From contig NZ_SMJX01000044.1 in assembly GCF_004348535.1 (NCBI RefSeq), forward strand, positions 1 through 39,887: a stretch of 39,887 nucleotides of DNA, read 5' to 3'. The notes under the pieces were generated by a model, which was given only the letters and a program-made list of their open reading frames with translations, was not told where the DNA came from and made no database searches. This stretch comes from Actinomadura sp. KC216 (GTDB lineage Bacteria; Actinomycetota; Actinomycetes; Streptosporangiales; Streptosporangiaceae). The translations under genes and the position numbers were made by a program. Positions 1 to 8,696 of the stretch are shown piece by piece (the first letter of the stretch is position 1; each line of letters opens with the position of its first letter).

Positions 1-40
1 GGGCGGGCCTGCCGCGCGGTCCGCGCGATCTCCGCGTCAT
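1..40 (-). CDS. Start of a gene running off the left edge (possible ABC permease)
   Basis: An ATG at 38-40 on the minus strand is preceded by a good Shine-Dalgarno (AAGGGAG, about 6 nt upstream). Thirteen open codons follow, reading MTRRSRGPRGRPA, to the window edge. It starts 85 nt after the stop of the binding protein on the same strand. A basic N-terminus just downstream of a binding-protein gene is where an ABC permease or ATPase gene is expected, but too little is visible to assign a family. Confidence 0.5.
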   Translation of the reverse strand, partial: MTRRSRGPRGRPA

Positions 41-125
41 CGTCGTCTCCCTTACCTGCGGACGTGCCTGGGGGCCGACACCCGATGTGTCGAGTTCTCT
101 CATGGGCGGATGGCTGTCCGGGGCG

Positions 126-1193
126 TCAGCCCGCCGTCATCTCGGTCCACGCGGCGAACGCCTTCGCGGTGTTCGCGTTCCACCATTTCGGGTCGATGAG
201 GGCCATCTCGCCGATCTTGTCCATGTTGTTCTTGGACAGCCATTTCGCTCGGCCGGCCGGGAGGTTCGGCTCCGCGCTCGGCGTGGTCGGACCGTAGGGC
301 AGCTGCTCGGTGAACGCCGCCTGCGCCGCCGGCGTCGCGACGTGGTCGAGGAGGGCCTGCTGCGCCTTGGGCGACTTCGACCCCTTGATCGCGTAGAGCA
401 TGTCCCATCCGGACAGCGCGTTCTGCCAGACGACGCCCAGCTTGGCGCCGCGCTCCTCGCTCAGCGCGGCACGGCCGAGGTAGCACCAGCACATCGCGAA
501 GTCTCCGGACTCCAGAGCCTGCGACTGCCCCGCGATGGTGGGCACGGGCGAGAAGTCGCCGCCGAGACCTTGCACGGCACGCGCGGCGCGGGCCAGGTCG
601 AGCGGATACAGCTTCTTCGGCTCGACGCCGCCGGAGAGGAGCATGCCCTCGATCCCACCGGCCGCGTAGTTCAGCGTGATGCGCTTGCCGGGGTACCTCG
701 CCGTATCGAGGAAGTCGGTGATCTTCGTCGGCGGGTTCGCCCCGAACCTGTCGGCGTTGTAGACGAGGGCCATGGTCTGGAGCATGATCGGCACGCCGCA
801 GTCGTCCGAGAGGAGAGCGGGATCGACGGCGCTGACGTCCACCTCCGGCGAGCGCTTCTCGTACAGGGTGCCGCAGCCGAGCCGGCCCGAGCCGACGTCG
901 AGATCGATCATGTCCCAGGTCGGGTTGCCGGCCTCCACCATCGCCTTGACCTTCGCCGGGTCGGACGGCGAGTCCGTCGCGAACCGCACCCCGGTCTTCT
1001 TGGAGAAGGGGTCGAGCCATGCCTTCTTGGCCGCGGCCAGACCGTCACCGCCGAAGTTGACGAACACCAGCCTGGCGCCCGAGAGGTCGTCCCCCGAACC
1101 GCCTGACGCGCCAGGACCCGAACCGCACGCCGCCGTCAGGACGACGGTGGCCGAACAGATGGCGCCGAGCGCGAGTTTCCCGTTCAGCTTCAC
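126..1193 (-). CDS. PotD-like ABC transporter substrate-binding lipoprotein (copy 1)
   Basis: A 355-aa extracellular solute-binding protein of the spermidine/putrescine (PotD) type. The signal peptide ends in the lipobox LTAAC with the acylated Cys at residue 23, so the protein should be tethered outside the membrane. The mature part has a periplasmic-binding fold: LVFVNFGGDG near the start, a DSPSDPAKVKAMVEAG segment, a WDMIDLDVG segment and a C-terminal DPKWW motif. The GTG start at 1193 has an AAGGCGG ribosome site and overlaps the stop of a 12-codon leader ORF (GTGA). A close paralogue lies at 5676-6704. The ligand is unknown; polyamine or betaine-like cations are guesses from the family and neighbours. 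Downstream on the same strand another gene begins at position 40. Confidence 0.9.
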   Translation of the reverse strand: MKLNGKLALGAICSATVVLTAACGSGPGASGGSGDDLSGARLVFVNFGGDGLAAAKKAWLDPFSKKTGVRFATDSPSDPAKVKAMVEAGNPTWDMIDLDVGSGRLGCGTLYEKRSPEVDVSAVDPALLSDDCGVPIMLQTMALVYNADRFGANPPTKITDFLDTARYPGKRITLNYAAGGIEGMLLSGGVEPKKLYPLDLARAARAVQGLGGDFSPVPTIAGQSQALESGDFAMCWCYLGRAALSEERGAKLGVVWQNALSGWDMLYAIKGSKSPKAQQALLDHVATPAAQAAFTEQLPYGPTTPSAEPNLPAGRAKWLSKNNMDKIGEMALIDPKWWNANTAKAFAAWTEMTAG

Positions 1194-1228
1194 GGATTCC
1201 GCCTTCGATGGGTCCGAATGGAATGCAC
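1190..1228 (-). CDS. 12-codon leader ORF coupled to the binding-protein gene
   Basis: GTG at 1228 opens a 12-codon ORF (VHSIRTHRRRNP) whose TGA overlaps the GTG of the lipoprotein gene as GTGA. No Shine-Dalgarno is seen. However, the GTG lies 55 nt from the shared operator at 1284-1298 and 6 nt after a -10-like CATTCT, the same geometry as the first codons of the other regulon genes. It may be a leaderless leader peptide whose translation feeds ribosomes to the lipoprotein gene. Evidence is positional only. Confidence 0.4.
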   Translation of the reverse strand: MHSIRTHRRRNP

Positions 1229-1283
1229 GAGGAGAGAATGAGCGCGTATCCGGCCACGTTGGCAGGATGGACGCTTCGAGATA

Positions 1284-1298
1284 GCCCAGATGGGGGAG
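1284..1298 (-). promoter_or_regulatory. Shared operator, copy 1 (binding-protein copy 1)
   Basis: Read toward the gene: CTCCCCCATCTGGGC, with the palindrome CCCA-TC-TGGG. A -10-like CATTCT lies at 1235-1240, 43 nt on, and the predicted +1 is near the GTG at 1228. This is one of twelve sites with the same layout, described under findings. Confidence 0.65.
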
Positions 1299-1352
1299 GG
1301 CGCGGGCGCCGCCGGCCTCACCGGCACGGCCGCCCGGGCCTGGGGCCGCGCG

Positions 1353-1367
1353 GTCCCCCAGGCGGGG
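1353..1367 (+). promoter_or_regulatory. Shared operator, copy 2 (CoA ligase)
   Basis: GTCCCCCAGGCGGGG on the plus strand. A -10-like GAGGAT at 1409-1414 follows after 41 nt and the ATG at 1421 lies 53 nt from the element. Unlike most members, this gene also has a strong AGGAGG at 1407-1412, which overlaps the proposed -10, so it may not be leaderless. Confidence 0.6.
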
Positions 1368-1420
1368 GAAGTTGCCCGGGCTTCATGCCGGATGCGGGCC
1401 GGCGTCAGGAGGATCGGGCC

Positions 1421-3004
1421 ATGCCCAAGGACCACAGTGACCAAAGCCTGGTCGCCGCTCTCAGGCTCGCGGCCGCCGACACACCGGATCACGAGTTCCT
1501 GCGGATCGCCGGTGAGTCGTTCAGCTATCGAGACGCCCTCACGGAGGTCGAGCACACCGCACGGGGCCTGCGCGGGCTCGGCGTCGACCCCGGGGACCGC
1601 GTCGGCATCATGTGCGACAACCGGGCCGAGGTCGTCTGGGCCTGGCTGGGCGCCAACGCGGCGCACGCCATCGACGTCCCGGTCAATACGCAGGCGCGCG
1701 GCCGGCTTCTCGCCTACTTCGTCGAGGACGCGCGGCCGCGGGTCCTCATCGGCACGGAGGACTACCTCCAGGTGCTCGCCGACACGATCACCTACGACCC
1801 GGAGGTGGTCGTGTGCGTGGGGGAGCACTCGTCCCGGCCGTTCGGGGACCGCGCCAGGCAGCTGGGCTTCGACGAGCTGCGGGAGGCGGGGGCCTCGCCG
1901 CCGGTGGTCCTGGAGGACCCGCACCCGGGCGAGATCGCGACGATCATGTACACGTCCGGGACGACGGGGCCCTCCAAGGGGGTCATGTTGCCCCAGCGCT
2001 ACTATCCGGCGCAGGCGGAGCACATCACACGCGTCATGGAACTGGGCGCGGACGAGATCATCTACTGCGTCCAGCCGCTGTTCCACATCGATGCCCGCGG
2101 TTTCCTCGCCACCGCCCTGGACACGAGGTCCACCGCCGTCATCGGGCGGCGGTTCAGCGCCACCCGCTTCTGGGACGAGATCCGGGAGAACGGGGTCACC
2201 GTGTTCGGCACCATCGGGACCATGCTGTGGCTGCTCCACAAGCAGCCGCCGCGCCCCGACGACAAGGACAATCCCGCGACGCTCGCCGTATGCTCCTCGA
2301 CCCCGAAGGAGATCCTCCGCGAGTTCGAGGAGCGGTTCGGGATCCGGATCATCGAGGCGTACGGCATGACCGAATGTCTCCTGATCGCCTCCGCGCCGGC
2401 GCGCGATACCGTCCCCGGACGGATCGGCAGGCCGCTGACGGAGGTCCCGGTCCGGCTGGTCGACGACGGCGATGCGCCCGTGCCCGCGGGGGAGGTCGGC
2501 GAGCTGGTGTACCGGCCCGAGGAGCCCTTCGCGATGATGCAGGGCTACTGGACCAAGCCCGAGGCGACGGTGGAGGCGTGGCGGAACCTGTGGTTCCACA
2601 CCGGCGACCTCGCGCGCGAGCATCCCGACGGCACGCTGGAGTACGTCGGGCGGAAGAAGGACTCGATCCGCCGCCGGGGCGAGAACGTGTCCGCGTGGGA
2701 GGTCGAGGAGGCCGTCGCCGCGCACCCCCGCGTCCGCGAGGTCGCCGCCATCGGCGTCCCGTCGGAGGTGGGCGAGGAGGACGTCGCGGTGCTCGTCGTG
2801 ACGATTCCCGGCGACCCGCTCGATCCGGCGGAGCTGGTCGAGTTCGTCTCCCGGGACCTGCCGCGCTACGCCGTGCCCCGGTACGTCGAGTTCGTGGACG
2901 GCCTGCCGAAGACCGCGTCGGAACGCATCGAGAAGGCCAAGGTCCGCGAGCGGGGCATCACCGCGGCGGCCTGGGACGCGAACGTGGCCCTCGGTCTGCG
3001 CTGA
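1421..3004 (+). CDS. CaiC-like ATP-dependent acyl-CoA ligase (AMP-binding)
   Basis: A 527-aa ANL-superfamily ligase that activates a carboxylic acid through an acyl-adenylate and transfers it to CoA. Visible motifs are the P-loop-like YTSGTTGPSKG near residue 175, YGMTE near 313, TGDL near 394, then RRRGENVSAWEVE, and the C-terminal catalytic-lysine region GLPKTASER near 497. The RRRGEN(V/I)S...E signature is typical of crotonobetaine/carnitine-CoA ligase (CaiC) relatives, although the true acid is unknown. The ATG at 1421 is chosen over longer readings because of AGGAGG just upstream and the operator spacing. It is divergent from the binding protein and convergent with the LuxR regulator. 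Confidence 0.88.
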   Translation: MPKDHSDQSLVAALRLAAADTPDHEFLRIAGESFSYRDALTEVEHTARGLRGLGVDPGDRVGIMCDNRAEVVWAWLGANAAHAIDVPVNTQARGRLLAYFVEDARPRVLIGTEDYLQVLADTITYDPEVVVCVGEHSSRPFGDRARQLGFDELREAGASPPVVLEDPHPGEIATIMYTSGTTGPSKGVMLPQRYYPAQAEHITRVMELGADEIIYCVQPLFHIDARGFLATALDTRSTAVIGRRFSATRFWDEIRENGVTVFGTIGTMLWLLHKQPPRPDDKDNPATLAVCSSTPKEILREFEERFGIRIIEAYGMTECLLIASAPARDTVPGRIGRPLTEVPVRLVDDGDAPVPAGEVGELVYRPEEPFAMMQGYWTKPEATVEAWRNLWFHTGDLAREHPDGTLEYVGRKKDSIRRRGENVSAWEVEEAVAAHPRVREVAAIGVPSEVGEEDVAVLVVTIPGDPLDPAELVEFVSRDLPRYAVPRYVEFVDGLPKTASERIEKAKVRERGITAAAWDANVALGLR

Positions 3005-3050
3005 CGACGGCCCGGCGGAACTGGGCCCAGCGGAATCGGGCCCGGTGGAG

Positions 3051-5405
3051 CTAGGCCCGGTCGGCCTGCCGCTGGGTGACCCAGGTCGCGATCTGGGCGC
3101 GCGTCTTGAAGCCCTGCTTGGACAGGACCTTCTCCACGTGCCCCTCGGCGGTCCGGAGGGAGATCACCAGCTTCGCCGCGATCTCCTTGTTCGACATCCC
3201 CTCGGCCACCAGCGCGGCGACCTCCTGCTCCCGCGGCGTCAGCCGGACCGCCGGACCACCCGGTTCGGCGGGCGGCTCGGGCCGGGGCTCGCGCAGCCCG
3301 AAGGCGAGGGTCTCCTCGATGCTCAGCGCGCTGCCCCGGGCGAGCGCGGCGTCGAACCGGTCGTCGCCCAGGCCGGCCCGGGCCGCCGCCTCATAGCGCT
3401 CGCGCTTGCGGCGCAGTTGCCGGGCGCCGAGCGTCCGCCAGATCCGGTCCGTCCCGCCGAGCAGGACGGCCGCCCGCTCGGCCTCGCCCTTGACCGCCGC
3501 CGTCCACGCCAGCACTTCGAGGGTGAGGGCCAAGCCCAGGTTGTCGCGGAAGACCCGCTTGATCTGAAGCGCCTCGAAGAGCCGTCGCTCGGCGTTCTCG
3601 GGATCGTCATGGACCAGCGACAACAGGCCGCGCAGCCACAGGGCGTAGGACAGGTTCCAGCGCTCACCGGCCGAGGCGCACTGGTCGTACAGCTCGTCGG
3701 CGACCTCCGCCGCACGGTCGAACTCGTGGAGCATGATGTGCGTCGCGGCGAGCTCGACGAGCAGGCTCTGGGCGTACTGGGCCTCCAGCCCGGTGCGGGC
3801 GTACTGGGCCAGCGCCTCGCCGAACAGCGGGATGGCGGTCGCGAGACGCGCGGAGCCGCCCAGCGATTGCCGGAACCCGAGGACGTGGTTGGCGAACGCG
3901 AGGGCGGGGAGGTCGTCGAGTTCCACCGCCAGGTCGCGCGCCTGTTCGGACAAGGCCGAAAGCGTCGCGTGGTCGCCCTGGAAGGCCGCGATGTAGGCGG
4001 TCGTGGCCAGCGCCCAGGCGCGCTCATGGGAAGGCTCCCGGTCGAGGGCGAGGCCGCGGTCCAGCCACAGGCGGGCCTCGGTCAGGTGGTCCATGGCTCC
4101 CCAGAACCACGGCACCGCCGCCATCCGCAGCCCGACACGCGCCTCGCCCGGGATCGACATGCAATACTCGAGCGCGTGCCGCAGGTTCGCGTGCTCGCGC
4201 TGCAGCCTGGCCGCCCAGTCCTCCTGGTGCGGCCCGACCCATTCGCGGCCGGCGGTCTCGATCAGCCGCGCGTACCAGTCGCGGTGCCGCCGCGCGATCA
4301 GGGCATCGTCACCGGTCTCGGCCAGCCGGGCGTGCCCGTACTCGCGGAGCGTGTCCAGCATCCGGAACCGCGCGTGCCCGCCGTGCTCCTCGCGGATCAG
4401 GATCGACTTGTCGACCAGGCGTGCGAGGGTGTCGAGGACCGCCGGCCCCGGCAGGAGGTCGTCGGTGCACACCGCCTCGAGCGCGTCGCCGGTGAACCCG
4501 CCGGCGAACACCGACGAGCGGGCCCACAGCAGCTGCTCGATCGGGGTGCAGAGGTCGTAGCTCCAGTCGATCAGGGACTGCAGCGTCCGGTGCCGCTCCG
4601 GTAGGTTGCGGTTGCCCTCCTGCAGCAGCTGGAAGCGGTCGTCCAGGCGGCCGGCCAGCTCGTCGACGGTGAGGACCCGGAGGCGCACCGCGGCGAGCTC
4701 GATGGCCAGCGGGATCCCCTCCAGCCGGTGGCACAGGCGCACCACCGCCGCCTCGTTCTCCGGGGTCGTCGCGAAACCGGGGACGACCGCGGCCGCCCGG
4801 TCGGCGAACAGCGCGACGGAGGGGTAACGGCTCGCCGTCCCGGGTTTGAGGGAGTCCCCGGGGTCCGGTGCCAGCAGCGGCGGGACCGGATAGATGTGCT
4901 CGCCGGCGATCCGCATCGCGTGCCTGCTGGTCGCCAGGATCCGGACATCGGGCGCGGCGCGCAGGACCGGGTCCACGAGGTCGGCGGTGGCCTCGACCAG
5001 GTGCTCGCAGTTGTCGAGGATCAGCAGCAGGGTCCGCCGCTCCAGGTGTTCGCACAGCGCCGTGACCGGGTCGAGCGCCGGCTGCTCGTGGACGTCGAGG
5101 GCGTCGATCAGCGTTTGCGGCAGGAGGTGGGGGTCCTTCAGAGACGCTAGTTCGACCAGGAACACGCCGTCGGGAAAGGCGCGGCGCATCTCTCCGGCGG
5201 CCTGGAGAGCCAGCCTGGTCTTGCCGACCCCGCCCATGCCGGTCAGGGTCACCAGCCTGGTAACCGAGAACAGCCGCCGGACCGCGACCAGGTCGTGCCG
5301 CCGGCCCACGAAGCTCGTGAGATCCGCCGGCAGCGTGCGCGCCGCCTTCGCCGACCGTGAAGCCAAGAGCGATCCCTTCGTGGTGCTTCCTCGGGGATGC
5401 GGCAC
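3051..5405 (-). CDS. LuxR-family regulator with NB-ARC-type ATPase and TPR-like region
   Basis: A 784-aa multidomain regulator. The order is: an N-terminal FVGRR box near residue 32; an ATPase with Walker A GMGGVGKTR near 56 and Walker B LLLILDNCEH near 128; an LxTSR sensor segment; a long alpha-helical TPR-like middle; and a C-terminal LuxR/NarL HTH (LTPREQEVAALVAEGMSNKEIA, then RTAEGHVEKVL) at about 715-775. Such proteins couple a ligand- and ATP-dependent switch to transcription activation. It sits between the two binding-protein genes inside the operator-bearing cluster, which makes it the best local candidate for the regulon activator; that is inference. The start is GTG at 5405, with a -10-like GACTGT just upstream and AGGA close to the codon. 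Confidence 0.9.
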   Translation of the reverse strand: MPHPRGSTTKGSLLASRSAKAARTLPADLTSFVGRRHDLVAVRRLFSVTRLVTLTGMGGVGKTRLALQAAGEMRRAFPDGVFLVELASLKDPHLLPQTLIDALDVHEQPALDPVTALCEHLERRTLLLILDNCEHLVEATADLVDPVLRAAPDVRILATSRHAMRIAGEHIYPVPPLLAPDPGDSLKPGTASRYPSVALFADRAAAVVPGFATTPENEAAVVRLCHRLEGIPLAIELAAVRLRVLTVDELAGRLDDRFQLLQEGNRNLPERHRTLQSLIDWSYDLCTPIEQLLWARSSVFAGGFTGDALEAVCTDDLLPGPAVLDTLARLVDKSILIREEHGGHARFRMLDTLREYGHARLAETGDDALIARRHRDWYARLIETAGREWVGPHQEDWAARLQREHANLRHALEYCMSIPGEARVGLRMAAVPWFWGAMDHLTEARLWLDRGLALDREPSHERAWALATTAYIAAFQGDHATLSALSEQARDLAVELDDLPALAFANHVLGFRQSLGGSARLATAIPLFGEALAQYARTGLEAQYAQSLLVELAATHIMLHEFDRAAEVADELYDQCASAGERWNLSYALWLRGLLSLVHDDPENAERRLFEALQIKRVFRDNLGLALTLEVLAWTAAVKGEAERAAVLLGGTDRIWRTLGARQLRRKRERYEAAARAGLGDDRFDAALARGSALSIEETLAFGLREPRPEPPAEPGGPAVRLTPREQEVAALVAEGMSNKEIAAKLVISLRTAEGHVEKVLSKQGFKTRAQIATWVTQRQADRA

Positions 5406-5484
5406 GATCCTACAGTCGGTGCGGCACGCTGTCCTCGCCGGACGACCGCGTTACGGCCGGTCAGGGGCACGCCGACGGGCACTC

Positions 5485-5528
5485 CCTCACCTTGGGGACG
5501 CTCCGCACCACCTTGGGGACGCTCCGCA
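5485..5528. repeat. Two direct 20-bp repeats upstream of the LuxR regulator
   Basis: CACCTTGGGGACGCTCCGCA occurs at 5488-5507 and again at 5509-5528. The CACCTTGGGGAC part resembles the shared operator read for a minus-strand gene (about 11 of 15 positions), so these may be weak operator variants near the regulator's own promoter. No -10-like hexamer lies at the regulon spacing. Confidence 0.6.
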
Positions 5529-5550
5529 CGGAACTCGGCGGCAGCAGGAC

Positions 5551-5565
5551 ATCCCCCACTCGGGG
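5551..5565 (+). promoter_or_regulatory. Shared operator, copy 3 (binding-protein copy 2)
   Basis: ATCCCCCACTCGGGG, followed 42 nt later by a good -10-like TACGTT at 5608-5613. The predicted +1 is A5620, which leaves a 56-nt leader before the GTG at 5676. Confidence 0.65.
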
Positions 5566-5675
5566 GGTGTTGTTTCCGCCGCGGCTACCCACGGCACGGC
5601 CCGAGCCTACGTTCCGACCAGGTCTCCTAAGGCTGCTCGGGGCCTGGCGAGAACGTCCGATGAAGGTGGCATTCC

Positions 5676-6704
5676 GTGACGATGAAACGAAAGGCCGCGC
5701 TTTCCATTACGTGTCTGGCGGCCCTGCTGTTCGGGTCGGCCTGCAGCTCCAGCGAGCAACTCGTCTTCGTGAACTACGGTGGCGAGTCGATGACCGCGGC
5801 GAAGCAGGGGTGGATCGAGCCGTTCTCGAAGGAGACCGGCGTCAAGTTCGCCACGGATTCCCCCTCCGATCCCGCCAAGGTCAAGGCCATGGTCGAGGCC
5901 GGCGCCACGACCTGGGACATCGTCGATCTCGATGTCGGGACCGGGGCGAAGGGGTGCGGCACACTCTTCGAGAAGAGGTCGTCGGAGATCGACATGAGCG
6001 CGATCGATCCCAAGTACGTGACCGACGACTGTGGCGTGCCCGTCATGGTCCAGTCGATGGCGCTGGTCTACAACCCCGAAAAGTTCGGTGACGACCCGCC
6101 GACGAAGATCACGGACTTCCTGGACACCCAGAAGTACCCGGGCAAGCGCATCACGCTGAACTATCCGCTCCAGGGCCTTGAGGGGCTGCTTCTCGCCGAC
6201 GGAGTGAACCCCGAGTCGCTGTACCCGCTCGATCTGGACCGGGCCGCCGCCGTGGTCAAGAGGCTCGGCAAGAACCTCTCCCTGCTGCCGACCGTCGCGG
6301 GGCAGGCGGAGGGACTCGAGTCGGGCGACTACGCGATGTGCTGGTGCATGATGGGCCGCGCCGCCATCAGCGAGGAGCGCGGCGCGAAGCTGGGCATCGT
6401 GTGGCACCACGCCTTCTCCGGATGGGACGCCCTCTACGCGGTCAAGGGATCCAAGTTCCCCGAAGCGCAGCAGAAATTCCTGAACTTCGTGGCCACTCCC
6501 AAGGCACAGAGCGACTTCACCGAAGTGATCCCCTTCGGGCCCACGACGCCCGCCTCGAAACCGAAGCTGACCGGCCGCCGGTCGAACTTCCTGGCCCAGT
6601 ACAACGAGCAGGCGATCGGGACCCCGGCCTTGATGGATCCCAAGTGGTGGAAGGAGAACTCCGACAAGGCGTTCGCAGCCTGGACCGCCATGACGTCGGG
6701 CTGA
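5676..6704 (+). CDS. PotD-like ABC transporter substrate-binding lipoprotein (copy 2)
   Basis: A 342-aa close paralogue of the protein at 126-1193; long stretches such as FATDSPSDPAKVKAMVEAG are identical. The signal peptide ends LFGSAC with the lipidated Cys at residue 23. The start is GTG at 5676, with AAGGTGG about 6 nt upstream; ATG at 5682 is a possible alternative. It ends convergently toward the carboxylase operon, and no permease or ATPase gene adjoins it, so it probably shares a transporter with copy 1 or one encoded elsewhere. Retained specificity loops differ (for example YPLQGLEG versus YAAGGIEG), so ligand preferences may have diverged. Confidence 0.9.
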   Translation: MTMKRKAALSITCLAALLFGSACSSSEQLVFVNYGGESMTAAKQGWIEPFSKETGVKFATDSPSDPAKVKAMVEAGATTWDIVDLDVGTGAKGCGTLFEKRSSEIDMSAIDPKYVTDDCGVPVMVQSMALVYNPEKFGDDPPTKITDFLDTQKYPGKRITLNYPLQGLEGLLLADGVNPESLYPLDLDRAAAVVKRLGKNLSLLPTVAGQAEGLESGDYAMCWCMMGRAAISEERGAKLGIVWHHAFSGWDALYAVKGSKFPEAQQKFLNFVATPKAQSDFTEVIPFGPTTPASKPKLTGRRSNFLAQYNEQAIGTPALMDPKWWKENSDKAFAAWTAMTSG

Positions 6705-6792
6705 CGATTCCGGTCCATCTGGGAGCCACCTGTGTCCGACGACTCCGCGGTCGGCCTCGGCGCCATGGGACGCGCGCAGGTGCCGAGCACCT

Positions 6793-6842
6793 CGGCCGGA
6801 CGGCCGGACGGCCGGACGGCCGGACGGCCGGACGGCCGGACG
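6793..6842. repeat. Octamer tandem repeat, six copies of CGGCCGGA
   Basis: Six perfect head-to-tail copies plus two extra bases lie in the gap between the convergent binding-protein and carboxylase genes. Each unit carries the palindrome CGGCCG, so the tract can fold into alternative hairpins and could act as a bidirectional terminator. It is prone to copy-number slippage. Confidence 0.9.
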
Positions 6843-6881
6843 CAGCCTTCTTCGAGGCCATGGTGCGAGTAGGCGTCCCCC

Positions 6882-8627
6882 TCAGCCCACGATCTCGCAG
6901 ATGATCTGGTTCCTCGCGACCACGTCGCCCATCCGAACGGTCAGGCCGGACACCGTGCCGTCCTTGTGAGCGTGCAGCGCCTGCTCCATCTTCATGGCCT
7001 CGATCACGAGAAGAATCTGGTCCTGCTCGACGGCGTCGCCCTGCTCGACGGCGATCTTGACGACGGTGCCCTGCATCGGGGACGTGACCGCGTCGCCCGT
7101 GGGGGTGAGTTCGGATGCGCGGCGCTCGCGCGTGCCCCTGGGGCGAGGACCCCGCGTGACGGCGAGTCCCGGGTGCGTGTGCGGCCCCGGCCCGTCCGGT
7201 GCCGAGGGCGCGGTGCACGTCTCCGCACCGGCGGCGTCCTCGAACGGCGGGATCCGGTTGTCGAACTCCGTCTCGATCCAGGTCGTGTGGATCGCGAACC
7301 GCCCGGTCCCCGGCGGCGCCGACGGCCCGGCGAAGTCCGGATCGTCGACGACGGCCCGATGGAACGGGAGGACGGTCGGCATTCCCTCCACCGTGAACTC
7401 GGACAGCGCACGCCGTGCCCGTTCGAGCGCCTGGGTCCGGTCGCGCCCGGTGACGACGAGCTTGGCGATCAGGGAGTCGAACAGGCCGGGGACGGTCTCC
7501 CCCTCCTCGTATCCCGCGTCGATCCGCACGCCCGGGCCCGAAGGCGGACGCCACCGGGTGATCCTGCCGGGCGCCGGCAGGAAGTTCCGGGCGGCGTCCT
7601 CGGCGTTGATCCGGAACTCGATCGAGTGGCCGTGACTTTCGGGATCGTCGTAGCCGAGACGCTCGCCGGCGGCGACGCGGAACATCTCGCGCACCAGATC
7701 GACGCCCGTGACCTCCTCGGACACGCAGTGCTCGACCTGCAATCGCGTGTTGACCTCCAGGAAGGAGATGGTGCCGTCGGCGGCGACCAGAAACTCGCAG
7801 GTGCCCGCGCCGACGTAGCCCGCTTCGCGGAGGATGGCCTTGGACGCGCCGTACAGCCTGCGGGTCTGCTCGTCGGTCAAGAACGGTGCGGGAGCCTCCT
7901 CGACCAGCTTCTGGTGGCGGCGCTGGAGCGAGCAGTCACGGGTCGAGACGACGACGACGTTGCCGTGCGCGTCCGCCAGGCACTGGGTCTCCACGTGGCG
8001 CGGACGGTCGAGGAACTTCTCCACGAAGCAGTCGCCACGACCGAAGGCCGTGACGGCCTCGCGGACCGCCGATTCGTAGGACTCGACGATCTGAGCCTCG
8101 TTCCGCACGACCTTGAGACCACGGCCGCCGCCCCCGTAGGCCGCCTTGATCGCGACGGGCAGGCCGAACTCCCGCGCGAACGCCACGACCTCGTCCGCCG
8201 AGTGGACCGGGTCCTTCGTCCCGGGCGCCAGCGGTGCGCCCACCTTCTCCGCGATGTGCCGTGCCTTGATCTTGTCGCCCAGGCTGTCGATCGTGGCGGG
8301 CGGCGGCCCGATCCACACCAGGCCGGCGGCCATGACCGCGCGCGCGAACTCGGCGTTCTCGGCCAGGAACCCGTATCCGGGGTGGACCGAGTCCGCTCCC
8401 GAGGCCACGGCGATCTCGAGGAGCCTGGGGATCGACAGGTAGGTTTCGGCGGGTGCCGTGCCCGCGAGCGGGTACGCCTCGTCCGCGAGGCGCACGAAGA
8501 GGGCGTCCGCGTCGGGTTCGGCGTACACGGCCACGCTCCCGATGCCGGCGTCCCGAGCGGCACGGATCACCCGGACGGCGATCTCCCCCCGGTTGGCGAC
8601 GAGTGTCTTGGTGATGGCGGTCGTCAT
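6882..8627 (-). CDS. Acyl-CoA carboxylase alpha subunit (biotin carboxylase + BCCP)
   Basis: The ATP-dependent biotin-carboxylating subunit of an acetyl/propionyl-type acyl-CoA carboxylase. It begins [16 protein letters not shown], the usual biotin carboxylase N-terminus. It then has the ATP-grasp glycine loop [10 protein letters not shown], the catalytic region [10 protein letters not shown], and ends in a biotin carrier domain with the biotinylated lysine in EAMKM about 35 residues from the C-terminus. The start is uncertain: ATG 8627 gives the family-like N-terminus, ATG 8639 follows GGAG too closely, and GTG 8666 has GGAG 8 nt upstream. It is last in a leftward operon after the carboxyltransferase (gap 30-70 nt). 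Substrate chain length cannot be read from the sequence. Confidence 0.92.
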   Translation of the reverse strand: MTTAITKTLVANRGEIAVRVIRAARDAGIGSVAVYAEPDADALFVRLADEAYPLAGTAPAETYLSIPRLLEIAVASGADSVHPGYGFLAENAEFARAVMAAGLVWIGPPPATIDSLGDKIKARHIAEKVGAPLAPGTKDPVHSADEVVAFAREFGLPVAIKAAYGGGGRGLKVVRNEAQIVESYESAVREAVTAFGRGDCFVEKFLDRPRHVETQCLADAHGNVVVVSTRDCSLQRRHQKLVEEAPAPFLTDEQTRRLYGASKAILREAGYVGAGTCEFLVAADGTISFLEVNTRLQVEHCVSEEVTGVDLVREMFRVAAGERLGYDDPESHGHSIEFRINAEDAARNFLPAPGRITRWRPPSGPGVRIDAGYEEGETVPGLFDSLIAKLVVTGRDRTQALERARRALSEFTVEGMPTVLPFHRAVVDDPDFAGPSAPPGTGRFAIHTTWIETEFDNRIPPFEDAAGAETCTAPSAPDGPGPHTHPGLAVTRGPRPRGTRERRASELTPTGDAVTSPMQGTVVKIAVEQGDAVEQDQILLVIEAMKMEQALHAHKDGTVSGLTVRMGDVVARNQIICEIVG

Positions 8628-8696
8628 GGTTCGGTTCATATCTCCGTGTGGGGGCAGTGCCTGCACGCTCCAGGCTCCGGACGTCCTCGGCGGCGC

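Noticed and set aside
87..1106. Long plus-strand frame opposite the first binding protein
   Set aside because: It has an Arg/Gly-rich random composition and no domain, and the minus strand encodes a clear lipoprotein.
5485..5520. Tandem repeats before the LuxR gene as true regulon operators
   Set aside because: Only about 11 of 15 positions match, and no -10-like hexamer lies 41-43 nt on, so they are kept as repeats only.
6793..6842. CRISPR array
   Set aside because: The units are 8 bp and directly abutting without spacers, and no cas genes are present.
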